From Sulfitobacter sp. SK011 (GTDB taxonomy: Bacteria > Pseudomonadota > Alphaproteobacteria > Rhodobacterales > Rhodobacteraceae), in contig NZ_CP025803.1 in the NCBI RefSeq assembly GCF_003352065.1, forward strand, positions 3,513,574-3,577,573: a stretch of DNA of 64,000 nt, read 5' to 3'. Within the stretch, counting starts at the first letter, position 1; every line of letters starts with the position of its first letter. Shown piece by piece: positions 19,000 through 28,655 of this stretch. A model generated the notes under the pieces. It did not search any database and was not told the origin of the DNA. It saw only the letters and a list, made by a program, of their open reading frames with translations. A program made the translations under genes and the position numbers.

Positions 19000-20135
19000 G
19001 TTATCTTGAATATACCGTCAAATCCGTTCCCGCAGGGTTTCGCAAATTTCTGTTCATAAACTGGCCTTTGGCTCTGCTGTTGGCATCGGTGTGCGGCATC
19101 GGCTTTCTGATGCTCTATTCGGTCGCAGGTGGATCGTTCACGCCATGGGCCGAACCGCAGATAAAGCGGTTTGCCCTGGGTATGGTCCTGATGATCATCG
19201 TTGCGCTGATCCCGATTTGGATGTGGCGCAACCTGTCTGGCCTTGCCTATGGCACATCGCTTGTCTTGCTTATCGCGGTCGCTTTCATCGGTGAGGAACG
19301 CAAAGGATCGCAGCGCTGGATTGATCTGGGGTTCATAGATTTGCAGCCGTCTGAACTGATGAAAATCACGCTGGTGATGTTTCTTGCCGCTTATTACGAC
19401 TGGCTGCCCGCCAAAAAGGTGTCTCGCCCCTTTTGGGTTTTGCTGCCGGTCTTATTTGTGCTGGTGCCGACCGCTTTGGTCTTGAAACAACCAGACTTGG
19501 GTACATCCATCTTGCTTTTGTGTGCAGGTGGCGGGCTGATGTTCCTGGCTGGGGTTCATTGGGCCTATTTTGCTGTCGTTGCGACCGCTGCAATCGGGCT
19601 GCTGACCGCCGTTTTCCAATCCCGTGATACAGCCTGGCAGTTGCTGAATAACTATCAGTACAAGCGGATTGATACGTTTCTGGATCCCGCCGCTGACCCG
19701 TTGGGGGCGGGATATCATATTACCCAATCCAAGATTGCACTGGGATCAGGCGGCTGGACCGGGCGCGGGTTCATGCAGGGCACCCAATCACGGCTCAATT
19801 TCTTACCCGAAAAACACACCGATTTTATTTTCACCACATTGGCCGAAGAGTTCGGCTTCATTGGCGGGTTTTCCTTGCTTGGGATTTATGCGCTGATCAT
19901 CATGTTCTGCGTCGCAACGGCGGTGATGAACAAAGACCGGTTCTCATCCCTGCTGACCTTGGGGATTGCCTTGAACTTCTTCTTGTTTTTCGCCGTCAAC
20001 ATGTCGATGGTCATGGGTCTGGCACCCGTCGTTGGTGTGCCACTGCCGCTGGTGAGCTATGGAGGATCTGCGATGCTGGTATTGCTGCTGGCCTTTGGGC
20101 TGGTGCAATCCGCCCATGTCCATAGACCGAGGTAG
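18996..20135 (+). CDS. rodA: rod-shape SEDS glycosyltransferase RodA
   Basis: 379 residues with about ten membrane segments. SEDS-family signatures are visible: KGSQRWIDLGFIDLQPSELMKI, KQPDLGTSILL, the AGYHITQSKIALGSGGWTGRGF block, LPEKHTDFIFTTLAEEFGF and VPLPLVSYGGSAML near the C-terminus. RodA polymerises lipid II into glycan strands for PBP2. Starts inside the mrdA stop (ATGA), so translation is coupled. Last certain member of the mre cluster. Confidence 0.96.
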   Translation: MSYLEYTVKSVPAGFRKFLFINWPLALLLASVCGIGFLMLYSVAGGSFTPWAEPQIKRFALGMVLMIIVALIPIWMWRNLSGLAYGTSLVLLIAVAFIGEERKGSQRWIDLGFIDLQPSELMKITLVMFLAAYYDWLPAKKVSRPFWVLLPVLFVLVPTALVLKQPDLGTSILLLCAGGGLMFLAGVHWAYFAVVATAAIGLLTAVFQSRDTAWQLLNNYQYKRIDTFLDPAADPLGAGYHITQSKIALGSGGWTGRGFMQGTQSRLNFLPEKHTDFIFTTLAEEFGFIGGFSLLGIYALIIMFCVATAVMNKDRFSSLLTLGIALNFFLFFAVNMSMVMGLAPVVGVPLPLVSYGGSAMLVLLLAFGLVQSAHVHRPR

Positions 20136-20138
20136 CAG

Positions 20139-21071
20139 ATGCCCATCAATGTGCTTTTCGCGGCAAGACCCGACCGCTGGGATACTTACGAACACCCTTT
20201 GAAATCGGCAATTGGTCAGGCCGGATTGGATGCACATCTGTCAATGGATATCCCCGCCGACAAGGTCGATTATATCGTCTATGCGCCTAACAGTGACGTG
20301 CAGGATTTCGCGCCATTCACCCGCGCAAAGGCAGTGCTCAATCTTTGGGCCGGTGTGGAAAACGTGGTCGGCAATCAAACGCTGAACATCCCGCTTGCCC
20401 GGATGGTGGACCCGGGCCTGACCAAAGGCATGGTCGAATGGGTGACGGGGCATGTGCTGCGCTACCATCTTGGGATAGACATCGATATCTTGCGCAAAGA
20501 CACCCTATGGGAACCGCGCACGCCGCCACTGGCGCAAGAACGGTCTGTTGTCGTGCTGGGTCTTGGGGCGTTGGGTCATGCGGTAACGCAATCTCTTGTG
20601 AATTTGGGCTTTGATGTCACGGGATGGTCGCGCAGTACAAAGGACATTCAGGGTGTCAGATGCCTGCATGGTACCGACGGGCTGCGCGCGGCCCTTGGCC
20701 GGGCCGAAATCGCAGTGTTGTTGCTGCCCGACACACCTGCCACCGAAAACACGCTGAACGCCGAAACACTGGCCCTGATGCCCAAAGGCGCGCGCATCAT
20801 CAACCCCGGTCGCGGGCCCCTGATCGACGATGACGCCCTGCTGGCCGCGTTGGACAAGGGGCACATTGGCCATGCAACGCTGGACGTTTTTCGGGTTGAA
20901 CCGCTGCCATCAGACCATCCTTACTGGGCGCACCCTAATGTCACTGTCACGCCGCATATTGCCGCGGAAACCCGTGCCAGCACCGCATCTCAGGTCATTG
21001 CCGAAAACATACGCCGTGGCGAAATTGGGCAAAAGTTCCTGCATCTGGTAGATCGCACACTCGGGTATTGA
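20139..21071 (+). CDS. ghrA: D-2-hydroxyacid dehydrogenase (glyoxylate/hydroxypyruvate reductase A-like)
   Basis: 310 residues. The NAD(P)-binding Rossmann block VVLGLGALGHAV is near residues 136-147 and the 2-hydroxyacid dehydrogenase signatures follow: LPDTPATENTLNAETLALMPKGA, INPGRGPLIDDDALLAAL and VEPLPSDHPYWAHPNVTVTPH with the catalytic His near the end. The short length and the N-terminal domain without a long C-terminus fit the GhrA group, which reduces glyoxylate and hydroxypyruvate. Three bases after rodA, so probably read from the same transcript although unrelated in function. Confidence 0.85.
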   Translation: MPINVLFAARPDRWDTYEHPLKSAIGQAGLDAHLSMDIPADKVDYIVYAPNSDVQDFAPFTRAKAVLNLWAGVENVVGNQTLNIPLARMVDPGLTKGMVEWVTGHVLRYHLGIDIDILRKDTLWEPRTPPLAQERSVVVLGLGALGHAVTQSLVNLGFDVTGWSRSTKDIQGVRCLHGTDGLRAALGRAEIAVLLLPDTPATENTLNAETLALMPKGARIINPGRGPLIDDDALLAALDKGHIGHATLDVFRVEPLPSDHPYWAHPNVTVTPHIAAETRASTASQVIAENIRRGEIGQKFLHLVDRTLGY

Positions 21072-21090
21072 AGCATGCGCTGATCCACAG

Positions 21091-23103
21091 CTATGCGGCC
21101 AGTCCACGCCCCTTCAACAGCGCCTCAACCCCCGGCAAGCGGCCCCTGAACGCGACATAAAGTTCTGCTGCATCGCGGCTGCCGCCCGTTGACAGAATGT
21201 GCTTTTCCAACGCATCCGCGCGTTCGGGATCGAACGCGCCACCCGCCTCTTCGAAGGCCTCGAATGCATCTGCGTCCATGACCTCTGACCACATATAGCT
21301 GTAATATCCGCTGGAATATCCGTCCCCCGCAAATACATGCGCGAACTGTGGGGTGGCGTGTCGCATACGGATCGCATCCGGCATCCCCAATCCATCCAGA
21401 ACCGCCGTCTGCCTTGCCATTGGATCGTCAGGCGCGGCCCCGTCATGGAAGGCCAGATCAACAAGGGCAGAAGCAACATATTCAACGGTCTGAAATCCCA
21501 TATCGAAATTCGCGGCCCCCAACACCTTGTCCAGCATGGCGCGCGGCATTGCCTCGCCGGTCCCCGCGTGGGTGGCGAATTCGCTCAATACCTCGGGCAC
21601 CTCAAGCCAGTGTTCAAAAAGCTGGCTGGGCAGTTCGACAAAATCACGCGCGACTGACGTGCCACTGACACTTTCGTAGGTCACGTTCGACAGCATCTGA
21701 TGCAGGGCATGACCGAATTCATGAAACAGCGTGCGAGCATCGTCATAGGACAACAATGCCGGATCCGATTTGGCAAAGTTGCAGACATTGATCACCACCG
21801 GTGTCTGAACATTGGGAAATTTCGCCTGCGCCCGCATCGCCGAGCACCAAGCGCCAGACCGCTTTGACCCGCGTGCAAAGAAGTCACCGATAAAAACAGC
21901 CACATGTTTGCCATCCCGCGTGACATCCCATGCGCGGCAATCCTTGTGGTAAAGCGGCACATCGAGGGGCGCAAATTGCAAGCCAAAAAGGCGCGTGGCA
22001 CAGGTGAATGCGGCATCAATCATCCGGTCGAGCTGAAAATAAGGTTTCAACGCGGCCTCATCGAGATCATGTTCAATCGTCCGCCGTTTTTGGGCGTAAT
22101 AGCGCCAGTCCCACGGGGCCAGATCGACGTTAACCCCATCGTCCTGCATCATCTTTGTCAGCACTGCGGCGTCCGCATTGGCCTGCGTTTTGGCAGGCTC
22201 CCATACCGACATCAGCAAATTACGAACCGCATCAGGCGTCTTGGCCATTTCCGTTTCCAGCTTGTAGTCCGCAAAACTTGCATAACCCAGAAGCCTGGCA
22301 CGCTCTTGACGCAGTTTTAGCGTCTCTTTGGCGATAGCGCGATTGTCGGTTTCGCCCCCATTGGCACCCCGCGCCTCCCATGCGCGGAATGCTTTTTCGC
22401 GCAGGTCGCGGCGCGGCGAGAATTGCAGGAACGGGACAATCAAGGACCGCGACAAGGTCACCACCGGACCGCCCAATTCCAATTCAGCGCCCGCCGCACG
22501 GGCCGCATCCACAACAAAATCCGGCAACCCGATCAAATCATCCTCGGCCAGTGACATGGACCAGGCCCTCTCATCCGCCAATAGGTTCTGCGTAAATTGT
22601 GTACCCAGAACCGCGAGCCGCCCTTTGATCTCTTTCATCCGCGCCTCATCGGCACCCGTCAGGGCCGCGCCCGCCCGAACAAAGCCGCGATGCGTCAGCA
22701 TAAGAACCCGCGCCTGTTCTTCTGTCAGATCAAGCGTTTCACGCGCCTCCCAGACGGCCGACACCCGCGCAAAAAGGGCCTTGTTGCTAGAAATATCAGA
22801 AAAATGCGCAGCCAGCTTTGGTGAAAACGCGCGCTGCAAATCCTCGCGCACCGGATTGCTATCGGCCCCAGCCACCGTGAAAAACACGCCCAAGACCTTG
22901 TCAAGATCCGTCCCCGCGGCCTCTAACGCTTCGATGGTATTAGCAAAGGTTGGCGCGTCAGGGTTGTCAGAGATCGCGGCGATCTCACCAGTGTGGGCAC
23001 CCAATGCAGCGTCAAGCGCGGGCGCGAAATCTTCGTCAGAAATGGCGTTGAAAGGGGCCACACCAAACGGCGTTTCCCAATCTTGCAGCAACGGGTTTGT
23101 CAT
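21091..23103 (-). CDS. M3-family zinc oligopeptidase (oligopeptidase A/Dcp-like)
   Basis: 670 residues, thimet-oligopeptidase fold. The zinc motif HEFGH appears in ARTLFHEFGHALHQML, with the third ligand Glu in the following helix (FVELPSQLFEHWL). The N-terminus NPLLQDWETPFGVAPFNAI is typical of the OpdA/Dcp branch. It should degrade short peptides in the cytoplasm; there is no signal peptide. ATG 23103 has an AGGAGA upstream (in the sense of the minus strand); sixteen codons more are open but lack support. Last gene of the coaBC-dut-moeB run. Confidence 0.93.
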   Translation of the reverse strand: MTNPLLQDWETPFGVAPFNAISDEDFAPALDAALGAHTGEIAAISDNPDAPTFANTIEALEAAGTDLDKVLGVFFTVAGADSNPVREDLQRAFSPKLAAHFSDISSNKALFARVSAVWEARETLDLTEEQARVLMLTHRGFVRAGAALTGADEARMKEIKGRLAVLGTQFTQNLLADERAWSMSLAEDDLIGLPDFVVDAARAAGAELELGGPVVTLSRSLIVPFLQFSPRRDLREKAFRAWEARGANGGETDNRAIAKETLKLRQERARLLGYASFADYKLETEMAKTPDAVRNLLMSVWEPAKTQANADAAVLTKMMQDDGVNVDLAPWDWRYYAQKRRTIEHDLDEAALKPYFQLDRMIDAAFTCATRLFGLQFAPLDVPLYHKDCRAWDVTRDGKHVAVFIGDFFARGSKRSGAWCSAMRAQAKFPNVQTPVVINVCNFAKSDPALLSYDDARTLFHEFGHALHQMLSNVTYESVSGTSVARDFVELPSQLFEHWLEVPEVLSEFATHAGTGEAMPRAMLDKVLGAANFDMGFQTVEYVASALVDLAFHDGAAPDDPMARQTAVLDGLGMPDAIRMRHATPQFAHVFAGDGYSSGYYSYMWSEVMDADAFEAFEEAGGAFDPERADALEKHILSTGGSRDAAELYVAFRGRLPGVEALLKGRGLAA

Positions 23104-23171
23104 GCAGATCTCCTTTGGCCTCAAGCTAAGGGCCAGACCAAAGGGTTGCAATTGGAAGCAGCGAAAATGCC

Positions 23172-23516
23172 TCAGGTAATTTTTTCAAATCCGCCGAATA
23201 TCAAGCGCTTGCCATCGAATGGCATTTCGCCAGCCTGCGCCATTTCAGGGTCGCTCATCGCCGCTTGCATGCCTGCGTCCGCTGTGGCCTTGTCAGGCCA
23301 TGTAATCCAAGCAAAAGCCACGGTTTCATCTGCCTTGCACTTGACCGCCATCGGAAAGGACGTGACTTCGCCGTCCGGGACATCCGCACCCCAGCAATCC
23401 ACCGCTTCGATCGCGCCGTGTCGTTTGAAAATGGGGGCCATCATCTTGCACATCTTGAAATAGGCGTCCTTGTTCGCCGTGGGCACCGCCGCCACCATGC
23501 CATTCACATAAGCCAT
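23172..23516 (-). CDS. DUF1428 domain protein
   Basis: 114 residues of the DUF1428 family (small dimeric alpha/beta barrel), recognised by MAYVNGMVAAVPTANKDAY, the IEAVDCWGADVPDGEVTSFP block and FAWITWPDKATADAG. No enzymatic role is established for the family. ATG 23516 is preached by GAGG eight bases upstream; an ATG at 23534 in the same frame lacks one. It follows the 57-residue small gene by about 18 bases and precedes the peptidase gene. Confidence 0.8.
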   Translation of the reverse strand: MAYVNGMVAAVPTANKDAYFKMCKMMAPIFKRHGAIEAVDCWGADVPDGEVTSFPMAVKCKADETVAFAWITWPDKATADAGMQAAMSDPEMAQAGEMPFDGKRLIFGGFEKIT

Positions 23517-23534
23517 CTGAAATACCTCGCTCAT

Positions 23535-23708
23535 TTAAAGCTCCGAATATAACACACAAATCCACGGCAAACCTAATCCAGTTTGCTTGCAGGCATCCAC
23601 CAGTCCAGACTGCCTAATCGTGTCCGCATCTGTGCTCGCATTCAGGCCGGACCAATTTGCAGCCTTGGCCAAGATCAACCGCAATTGCTCAATATCAAAT
23701 TCGCTCAC
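23535..23708 (-). CDS. small hypothetical protein translationally coupled to moeB
   Basis: 57 residues beginning [20 protein letters not shown] and ending in LGLPWICVLYSEL. The GTG start at 23708 sits in the moeB stop codon in a GTGA overlap, the same arrangement used elsewhere in this window, and the frame ends 18 bases before the next gene. The amphipathic N-terminal helix and the absence of stop codons support a real gene. I do not recognise the family. Confidence 0.45.
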   Translation of the reverse strand: MSEFDIEQLRLILAKAANWSGLNASTDADTIRQSGLVDACKQTGLGLPWICVLYSEL

Positions 23709-24748
23709 ATGTGGACTTCGGCGCAAACCGGGCAATCCTTGCGCGGTGCAACTGCAATCGTCCGGCTCTCACCATAAAGCGCATCATAAATGACCATCTG
23801 CCCGCGCAGGGGCGTGCCAGCACCGATGATCAGTTTCACCGCCTCCATCGCCATCATGGCACCGATGACACCCGGCAGCGGGCCAATCACACCCGCTTCA
23901 GCACAGGACGGGGCCAGATGGGGCGCAGGGGCCGTGGGAAAAATACATGCGTAACAGGGGGCATCATGGCGCGGATCAAACACACTCAACTGCCCCTCCC
24001 ACTGGCTCAGTGCGCCGGATATCAATGGTTTGCCCATCGCAACGCAAGTCCGGTTGACCAGATAGCGCGTGTCAAAATTATCGGTGCCATCAAGTACGAG
24101 ATCAAAATCAGCGATCAAGTCATCTGCGATCTCGGGCGTCAACCGCCGATGATAGGGATGCACGGTGATAAAGGGGTTCTGCGCCTGCATCTCGGCCTGC
24201 GCTGAAAATACCTTGGGCGTGCCGATGGCGCGGTCCTTGTGAATGACCTGCCGTTGCAAGTTCGCATTTTCGACCACATCATCGTCGATGATGCCAATCG
24301 TCCCCACCCCCGCTGCCGCGAGATATTGCAGGGCGGGCGCGCCCAAGCCGCCGGCACCAATCACCAGAACACGTGCCTCTTTCAGCGCTTTTTGACCGGC
24401 ACCTCCGACCTCGCGCAGCACGATGTGTCGGGCGTATCTGTTCAGCTCTGTGTCAGAAAACGTGGCTTTCTGAGCGGGCTCTGGATCTGGTGCCTCGGCC
24501 TTGCGTCTCAGCGCGCTTAATATCTGTCGATAGCCCAGAAAAAGCCCGGCAAACCCTGCGAGCAATAACCAAAGTGCCGCACTGCCGCCGGTTGCGACCC
24601 GCAAGGGATGCGCCGCAGGAAAGGTAAACTGCACGCCAAGCACGGCCAAAAACAAAAGTGCCAGCATCCCGGCGCGTACACCGCGCGGTGCACCCAGAAA
24701 CCGGCCGCCAAACCAGATCAACGCAGCAAGAATAATGACGAGCATCAT
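23705..24748 (-). CDS. moeB: membrane-anchored MoeB/ThiF-type adenylyltransferase
   Basis: 347 residues. Residues about 95-345 form an E1-like adenylating domain: [21 protein letters not shown], the nucleotide loop [21 protein letters not shown], the [15 protein letters not shown] block, [14 protein letters not shown], and two zinc Cys pairs (CYACIFP and CPVCAEVH). It would adenylate the C-terminus of MoaD or ThiS. Unusually for MoeB, the first 90 residues contain three hydrophobic segments, so the enzyme is probably membrane-bound. It overlaps dut (ATGA) and the next small gene (GTGA). Confidence 0.88.
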   Translation of the reverse strand: MMLVIILAALIWFGGRFLGAPRGVRAGMLALLFLAVLGVQFTFPAAHPLRVATGGSAALWLLLAGFAGLFLGYRQILSALRRKAEAPDPEPAQKATFSDTELNRYARHIVLREVGGAGQKALKEARVLVIGAGGLGAPALQYLAAAGVGTIGIIDDDVVENANLQRQVIHKDRAIGTPKVFSAQAEMQAQNPFITVHPYHRRLTPEIADDLIADFDLVLDGTDNFDTRYLVNRTCVAMGKPLISGALSQWEGQLSVFDPRHDAPCYACIFPTAPAPHLAPSCAEAGVIGPLPGVIGAMMAMEAVKLIIGAGTPLRGQMVIYDALYGESRTIAVAPRKDCPVCAEVHM

Positions 24749-25194
24749 GCGCCGGTTGACCCAAAACCGCCCACGCCCCGCGCCGTATCGTCGAGTTGTT
24801 CCACCAAGGCAAACGCAGCCTGAAGAACCGGAGCCATCACCATCTGAGCAATCCGCATTCCATGGGTCACTTCAAACGGGTCGGACCCGGCATTCTGGAC
24901 AATCACGCCAACCACCCCACGATAATCACTGTCGATGGTGCCGGGACTATTCAGCAAACTGACGCCATGTTTGAGCGCAAGACCGGAACGCGGCCGGATC
25001 TGCACTTCGAACCCATCCGGGATCGCCATATGCAGACCGGTTGAGATCAGAGCCCGCGCACCCGACGCGATAACCACAGATCCATGTGGCAGGTTCGCGC
25101 AAAGATCAGCACCGGCAGCACCGGGTGTCTCGTACCGGGGAAGGCCCAGAGAACGGTCAGCGTTCTGTGCCCAAGTCAGCTTGATGGTGGTCAC
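24745..25194 (-). CDS. dut: dUTP diphosphatase
   Basis: 149 residues with all five trimeric dUTPase motifs: [37 protein letters not shown], the ERIAQMV-like [11 protein letters not shown] and the C-terminal [10 protein letters not shown] that closes over the active site. Hydrolyses dUTP to dUMP, supplying thymidylate synthesis and keeping uracil out of DNA. Immediately downstream of coaBC, a conserved bacterial pairing, and overlaps moeB by four bases. Confidence 0.96.
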   Translation of the reverse strand: MTTIKLTWAQNADRSLGLPRYETPGAAGADLCANLPHGSVVIASGARALISTGLHMAIPDGFEVQIRPRSGLALKHGVSLLNSPGTIDSDYRGVVGVIVQNAGSDPFEVTHGMRIAQMVMAPVLQAAFALVEQLDDTARGVGGFGSTGA

Positions 25195-25243
25195 TCTATC
25201 CCTTCCAAATGCTTCGTAATCTCCGGCAGAGCCTTGAGATCAC

Positions 25244-26437
25244 CTATCCCAATGCCTCAGCAATACGCGCCGCCAACCTTGCTGCGACCGAGTCTTTGCC
25301 CATGCGTGGCCAATCCTCAGATCCATCCGCCGAGATCAGGGTCACCGCGTTCTCGCTTCCGCCCATGATGCCCGTTCCGGGCGACACATCATTGGCAACG
25401 ATCCAATCACATCCCTTGCGTTCACGCTTGGCGGTCGCATTGTCGATCACGTCATTGGTTTCCGCAGCAAATCCAACAACCAGACCGGGTCTGCCTTTTT
25501 TCATCTGACTAACCGTTTTCAGGATGTCGGGATTTTCGGCAAACGTAAGAACGGGCAGCCCATCTTTGGATTTCTTCAGCTTGCGGTCACTGGCGCTGCT
25601 GATCCGCCAATCCGCAACTGCAGCGGCAAAGACGGCTGCATCCACTGGCAATGCACCCTTCACGGCCTCAAGCATCTCGTGCGCTGTTTTCACTTTGATC
25701 ACCTGAACCCCATCAGGAGGTGCCACGTCAGCCGGACCAGTCACAAAAACAACATCAGCCCCTAAAGCGGACAGGGCACGACCAATTGCTGTACCTTGCG
25801 CACCAGAGGAACGGTTCGCGATATAGCGCACCGGATCAATGGGTTCATGCGTGGGGCCAGAGGTCACCAGAACCTTTCTTCCTTTAAGCGGTCCGTCGGC
25901 AAGACGCCCCTCAATCGCCGCAACAATCTCAAGCGGTTCAGACATCCGTCCGGGGCCGTATTCACCGCAAGCCATATCGCCATTGTTGGGACCTACAACA
26001 GAAATTCCATCCGACCTCAGGGTTTCCAAATTGCGCTGGGTTGCGGCGTGTTCCCACATCCGAACATTCATCGCCGGCGCCATCAGGACCGGCGTGTCGG
26101 TCGCCAGCAGCAAGGTAGACGCCAGATCATTGGCCAGCCCCTGCGCCATTTTGGCCATCAGATCCGCTGTAGCCGGGGCCACAACAACCAGATCTGCAAC
26201 CCGGCTCAGCTGGATATGGCCCATCTCGGCCTCGTCACCCAGATCAAACAGATCACGGAAGACCTTACACCCGGCCAAAGCGGAGACCGAAAGGGGTGTT
26301 ACAAATTCTTCTCCCGCCCGCGTCAGGACCGGGGTTACAACAGCACCGCGTTCACGCAACCGTCGGATCAAATCTAGGGATTTGAAAGCCGCAATCCCGC
26401 CACCGATGATCAGCAGAATATGTTTTCCCGCCAGCAT
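25244..26437 (-). CDS. coaBC: bifunctional phosphopantothenoylcysteine decarboxylase/synthetase
   Basis: 397 residues. The N-terminal CoaC flavoprotein half has GKHILLIIGGGIAAFKSLDLIRRL, the catalytic His region and PAMNVRMWEHAATQRN with the key Asn, and the substrate flap AGCKVFRDLF. The C-terminal CoaB half has VLVTSGPTHEPIDPVRYIANRSSGAQG and the CTP-binding KKGRPGLVVGFAAETND. Makes 4'-phosphopantetheine in two steps of CoA synthesis. ATG 26437 gives the family's normal start. Confidence 0.96.
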   Translation of the reverse strand: MLAGKHILLIIGGGIAAFKSLDLIRRLRERGAVVTPVLTRAGEEFVTPLSVSALAGCKVFRDLFDLGDEAEMGHIQLSRVADLVVVAPATADLMAKMAQGLANDLASTLLLATDTPVLMAPAMNVRMWEHAATQRNLETLRSDGISVVGPNNGDMACGEYGPGRMSEPLEIVAAIEGRLADGPLKGRKVLVTSGPTHEPIDPVRYIANRSSGAQGTAIGRALSALGADVVFVTGPADVAPPDGVQVIKVKTAHEMLEAVKGALPVDAAVFAAAVADWRISSASDRKLKKSKDGLPVLTFAENPDILKTVSQMKKGRPGLVVGFAAETNDVIDNATAKRERKGCDWIVANDVSPGTGIMGGSENAVTLISADGSEDWPRMGKDSVAARLAARIAEALG

Positions 26438-26522
26438 GATAGGCCCTTTCATGGTCCGCGTATTGCGAGACCATAATGCGGGCGGTACAATTCTGCCAGC
26501 CCCCGCGCGCCTCCTGCCCTGG

Positions 26523-27401
26523 TCACATCAGGAAATGGAATACCTCTTGCGATTGCCCTTCAAGCGACTTGCGCATTTTGGCAAATGCTGCCGCCTCCAA
26601 CTGACGCACGCGTTCCTTGGAAAGGCTCAACTCTTCTCCAAGGCTTTCCAATGTGCGGGGCTTGTCGAGCAATTTTCGCTCGCGCACGATGAATTGCTCA
26701 CGTTCATTCAGCGCCTTCATTGCTGTCAGCAGCCAGGCGCGCAATTGTGCAGTGTCGTGGCTCGCTTCAACCTTCTCAGCGGCCTGATCGCTCTCGTCAA
26801 CCAACGCGTCAATCCATTCGCGGCCCTCGTCCTCGGCCGATTGCGTGGCGTTCAGTGAATAATCAGACCCTGACAGCCGGCCTTCCATCATCTCAACATC
26901 GTGCAGGGGCACGCCAATTTCGGTTGAGATCATCTGACGAAGCTGATGGCGGTCAAGCGTCTCGCCGGTTGATGCGGCCTCTCGTTCCAACCTTGCCTGA
27001 ACCCGGCGCATGTTGAAAAACAGCGATTTCTGTGATGATGTGGATCCCGTCCGTACCATCGACCAGTTGCGCATGACATGATCCTGAATGCTCGCCTTGA
27101 TCCACCACACGGCATAGGTCGAAAACCGCACGCCACGGTCCGGGTCAAATTTGTCCGCCGCTTTCATCAATCCCAATCCGGCCTCCTGGATCAGGTCATT
27201 CATCGGCGCACCATACCGCTTGAATTTCGACGCCATCGAAACGGCCAAACGCATGTAGGCGTTGATCAGGCGGTGTAACGATGCCTCGTCGCGTTGATCA
27301 CGCCACGCATAAGCCAGCTCCAGCTCCGTATCCGCATCAAGCATCTCTGCTTTCATCGCCGTACGTGTCAGTGAAAAGTCCTGTGCTGTTTGCAAAGTCA
27401 T
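26523..27401 (-). CDS. rpoH: RNA polymerase sigma-32 factor, RpoH-II type
   Basis: 292 residues, alternative sigma factor of the heat-shock class. Region 2 (LHRLINAYMRLAVSMASKF, NDLIQEAGLGLMKAADKFDP, RFSTYAVWWIKASIQDHVMRNW) includes the RpoH box region QKSLFFNMRR. Region 4.2 is LGEELSLSKERVRQLEAAAFAKMRK. The sequence is close to RpoH-II of Rhodobacter, which handles singlet-oxygen and heat stress; that subtype is inferred from my memory of that protein. ATG 27401 follows AGGGGAAA. The frame is open for another 145 codons upstream but has no sigma similarity there. Confidence 0.93.
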   Translation of the reverse strand: MTLQTAQDFSLTRTAMKAEMLDADTELELAYAWRDQRDEASLHRLINAYMRLAVSMASKFKRYGAPMNDLIQEAGLGLMKAADKFDPDRGVRFSTYAVWWIKASIQDHVMRNWSMVRTGSTSSQKSLFFNMRRVQARLEREAASTGETLDRHQLRQMISTEIGVPLHDVEMMEGRLSGSDYSLNATQSAEDEGREWIDALVDESDQAAEKVEASHDTAQLRAWLLTAMKALNEREQFIVRERKLLDKPRTLESLGEELSLSKERVRQLEAAAFAKMRKSLEGQSQEVFHFLM

Positions 27402-27472
27402 CGAAATTTTCCCCTGATCCAGTAGCACATCTTGCGATGTTCTGTTGAGATAGATACGCATCAGACAGGCAA

Positions 27473-28018
27473 ATGGTTCAATTAATGGGTGAAAAAATGT
27501 TGCCACGGCGCACTTTCGTTCTAGGCGGGGCGGCCTCGGGCAAATCAGCCTGGGCCGAAGCACTTTTGGAAACATCAGCCTTGCCAATGACTTACATCGC
27601 AACAGGCCGCGTGTTTGATGAAGAGGTTCGCGCCCGTGTCGACATCCACCGTGCCCGGCGCGACAATCGCTGGACCACCATCGAGGCACCGCTTGATCTT
27701 GGACCTGTATTGGCAGGAATTGATGCGAGTTCTGCGGTGTTGATTGATTGCGCAACGATGTGGTTGAGCAATCATGTGCTGGATGGGTCTGACTTGGGCA
27801 CTGCGCAAACCGCTTTGATCGACGCCCTGCGCACATGCTCCGCGCCTTGGGTTATGGTGTCAAATGAGGTCGGGCATGGCATCGTGCCCGAAAACGCACT
27901 GGCCCGCCATTTTCGCGAGGCGCAGGGGCGTCTGAACATCCTACTCGCTGCCGAGGCTGATTTGGCCGTGCAGGTGATCGCCGGATTGCCTCAGGTCTTG
28001 AAAGGGCAGCTAACGTGA
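27473..28018 (+). CDS. cobU: adenosylcobinamide kinase/guanylyltransferase
   Basis: 181 residues. P-loop FVLGGAASGKSAWAE near the N-terminus, the YIATGRVFDEEVRARVDIHRARR segment with the phosphorylated His (GMP acceptor region), and VSNEVGHGIVPENALARHFRE match CobU/CobP. Activates cobinamide for lower-ligand attachment in B12 synthesis. Three in-frame ATGs (27473, 27485, 27497) compete; any leaves the P-loop intact. Divergent from rpoH with 71 bases between; overlaps the phosphatase gene by four bases. Confidence 0.94.
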   Translation: MVQLMGEKMLPRRTFVLGGAASGKSAWAEALLETSALPMTYIATGRVFDEEVRARVDIHRARRDNRWTTIEAPLDLGPVLAGIDASSAVLIDCATMWLSNHVLDGSDLGTAQTALIDALRTCSAPWVMVSNEVGHGIVPENALARHFREAQGRLNILLAAEADLAVQVIAGLPQVLKGQLT

Positions 28019-28596
28019 CGGTATGGCACTGGGTCCGCCACGGCCCCACCCACGAGAAAACCTTTGTCGGATGGCGCGATGTGCCTGCAGATCTGTCTGA
28101 CACAGCCCAGATAGCGCGCCTGCATGACCATCTGCCAAAAACCGCGCTGCTCATTTCATCGGATCTGATCCGCGCACATGCGACGGCTGATGCCATCGCC
28201 CATCCTGATCGCCGGCGTTTGCCCTCTGAGCCTGACCTGCGCGAATTGCACTTTGGTGTCTGGGACGGCATGCGTTTTTCCGATGTGGCGGCCCGTGATC
28301 CCGACCTGTCCCGCGCCTATTGGGAAACTCCCGGTGATGTTGCCCCGCCTGATGGTGAAAGCTGGAACCAGGCTGCCGCGCGGGTCAATGCGGTGGTCGA
28401 TCGTCTGAACAACACACAGCCAGAGGCCCACATCATCGCCGTGGCGCATATTGGTGTCATCCTCACCCAAGTGCAGCGCGCGCTTGGGGTGACAGCCCAT
28501 CAGACGTTATCGCACACAATCGACAACTTGTCCGTCACCCAACTGCTTCATGACGCCGGGCAATGGTCAGCAGTGCACATCAATCACTGTCCGTGA
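28015..28596 (+). CDS. histidine phosphatase, probable alpha-ribazole phosphatase
   Basis: 193 residues with the phosphoglycerate-mutase-like motif WVRHGPTHEK at the start (His as phospho-acceptor), LRELHFGVWDGM, and the second catalytic His in VAHIGVILT. The GTG start overlaps the cobU stop, so I infer the alpha-ribazole-phosphate phosphatase role (CobC) of the B12 pathway from context; sequence alone supports only a histidine-phosphatase family call. Confidence 0.8.
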   Translation: MTVWHWVRHGPTHEKTFVGWRDVPADLSDTAQIARLHDHLPKTALLISSDLIRAHATADAIAHPDRRRLPSEPDLRELHFGVWDGMRFSDVAARDPDLSRAYWETPGDVAPPDGESWNQAAARVNAVVDRLNNTQPEAHIIAVAHIGVILTQVQRALGVTAHQTLSHTIDNLSVTQLLHDAGQWSAVHINHCP

Positions 28597-28655
28597 TGGT
28601 CCGCAGCACATTTGCGAATTTGAAGTCCCGGTCGTGCTGCCGCTAATCTGCATCC

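Noticed and set aside
27402..27472. Cobalamin riboswitch ahead of cobU
   Set aside because: Only 71 bases separate rpoH and cobU, far too short for a B12 riboswitch, and no B12-box was seen.
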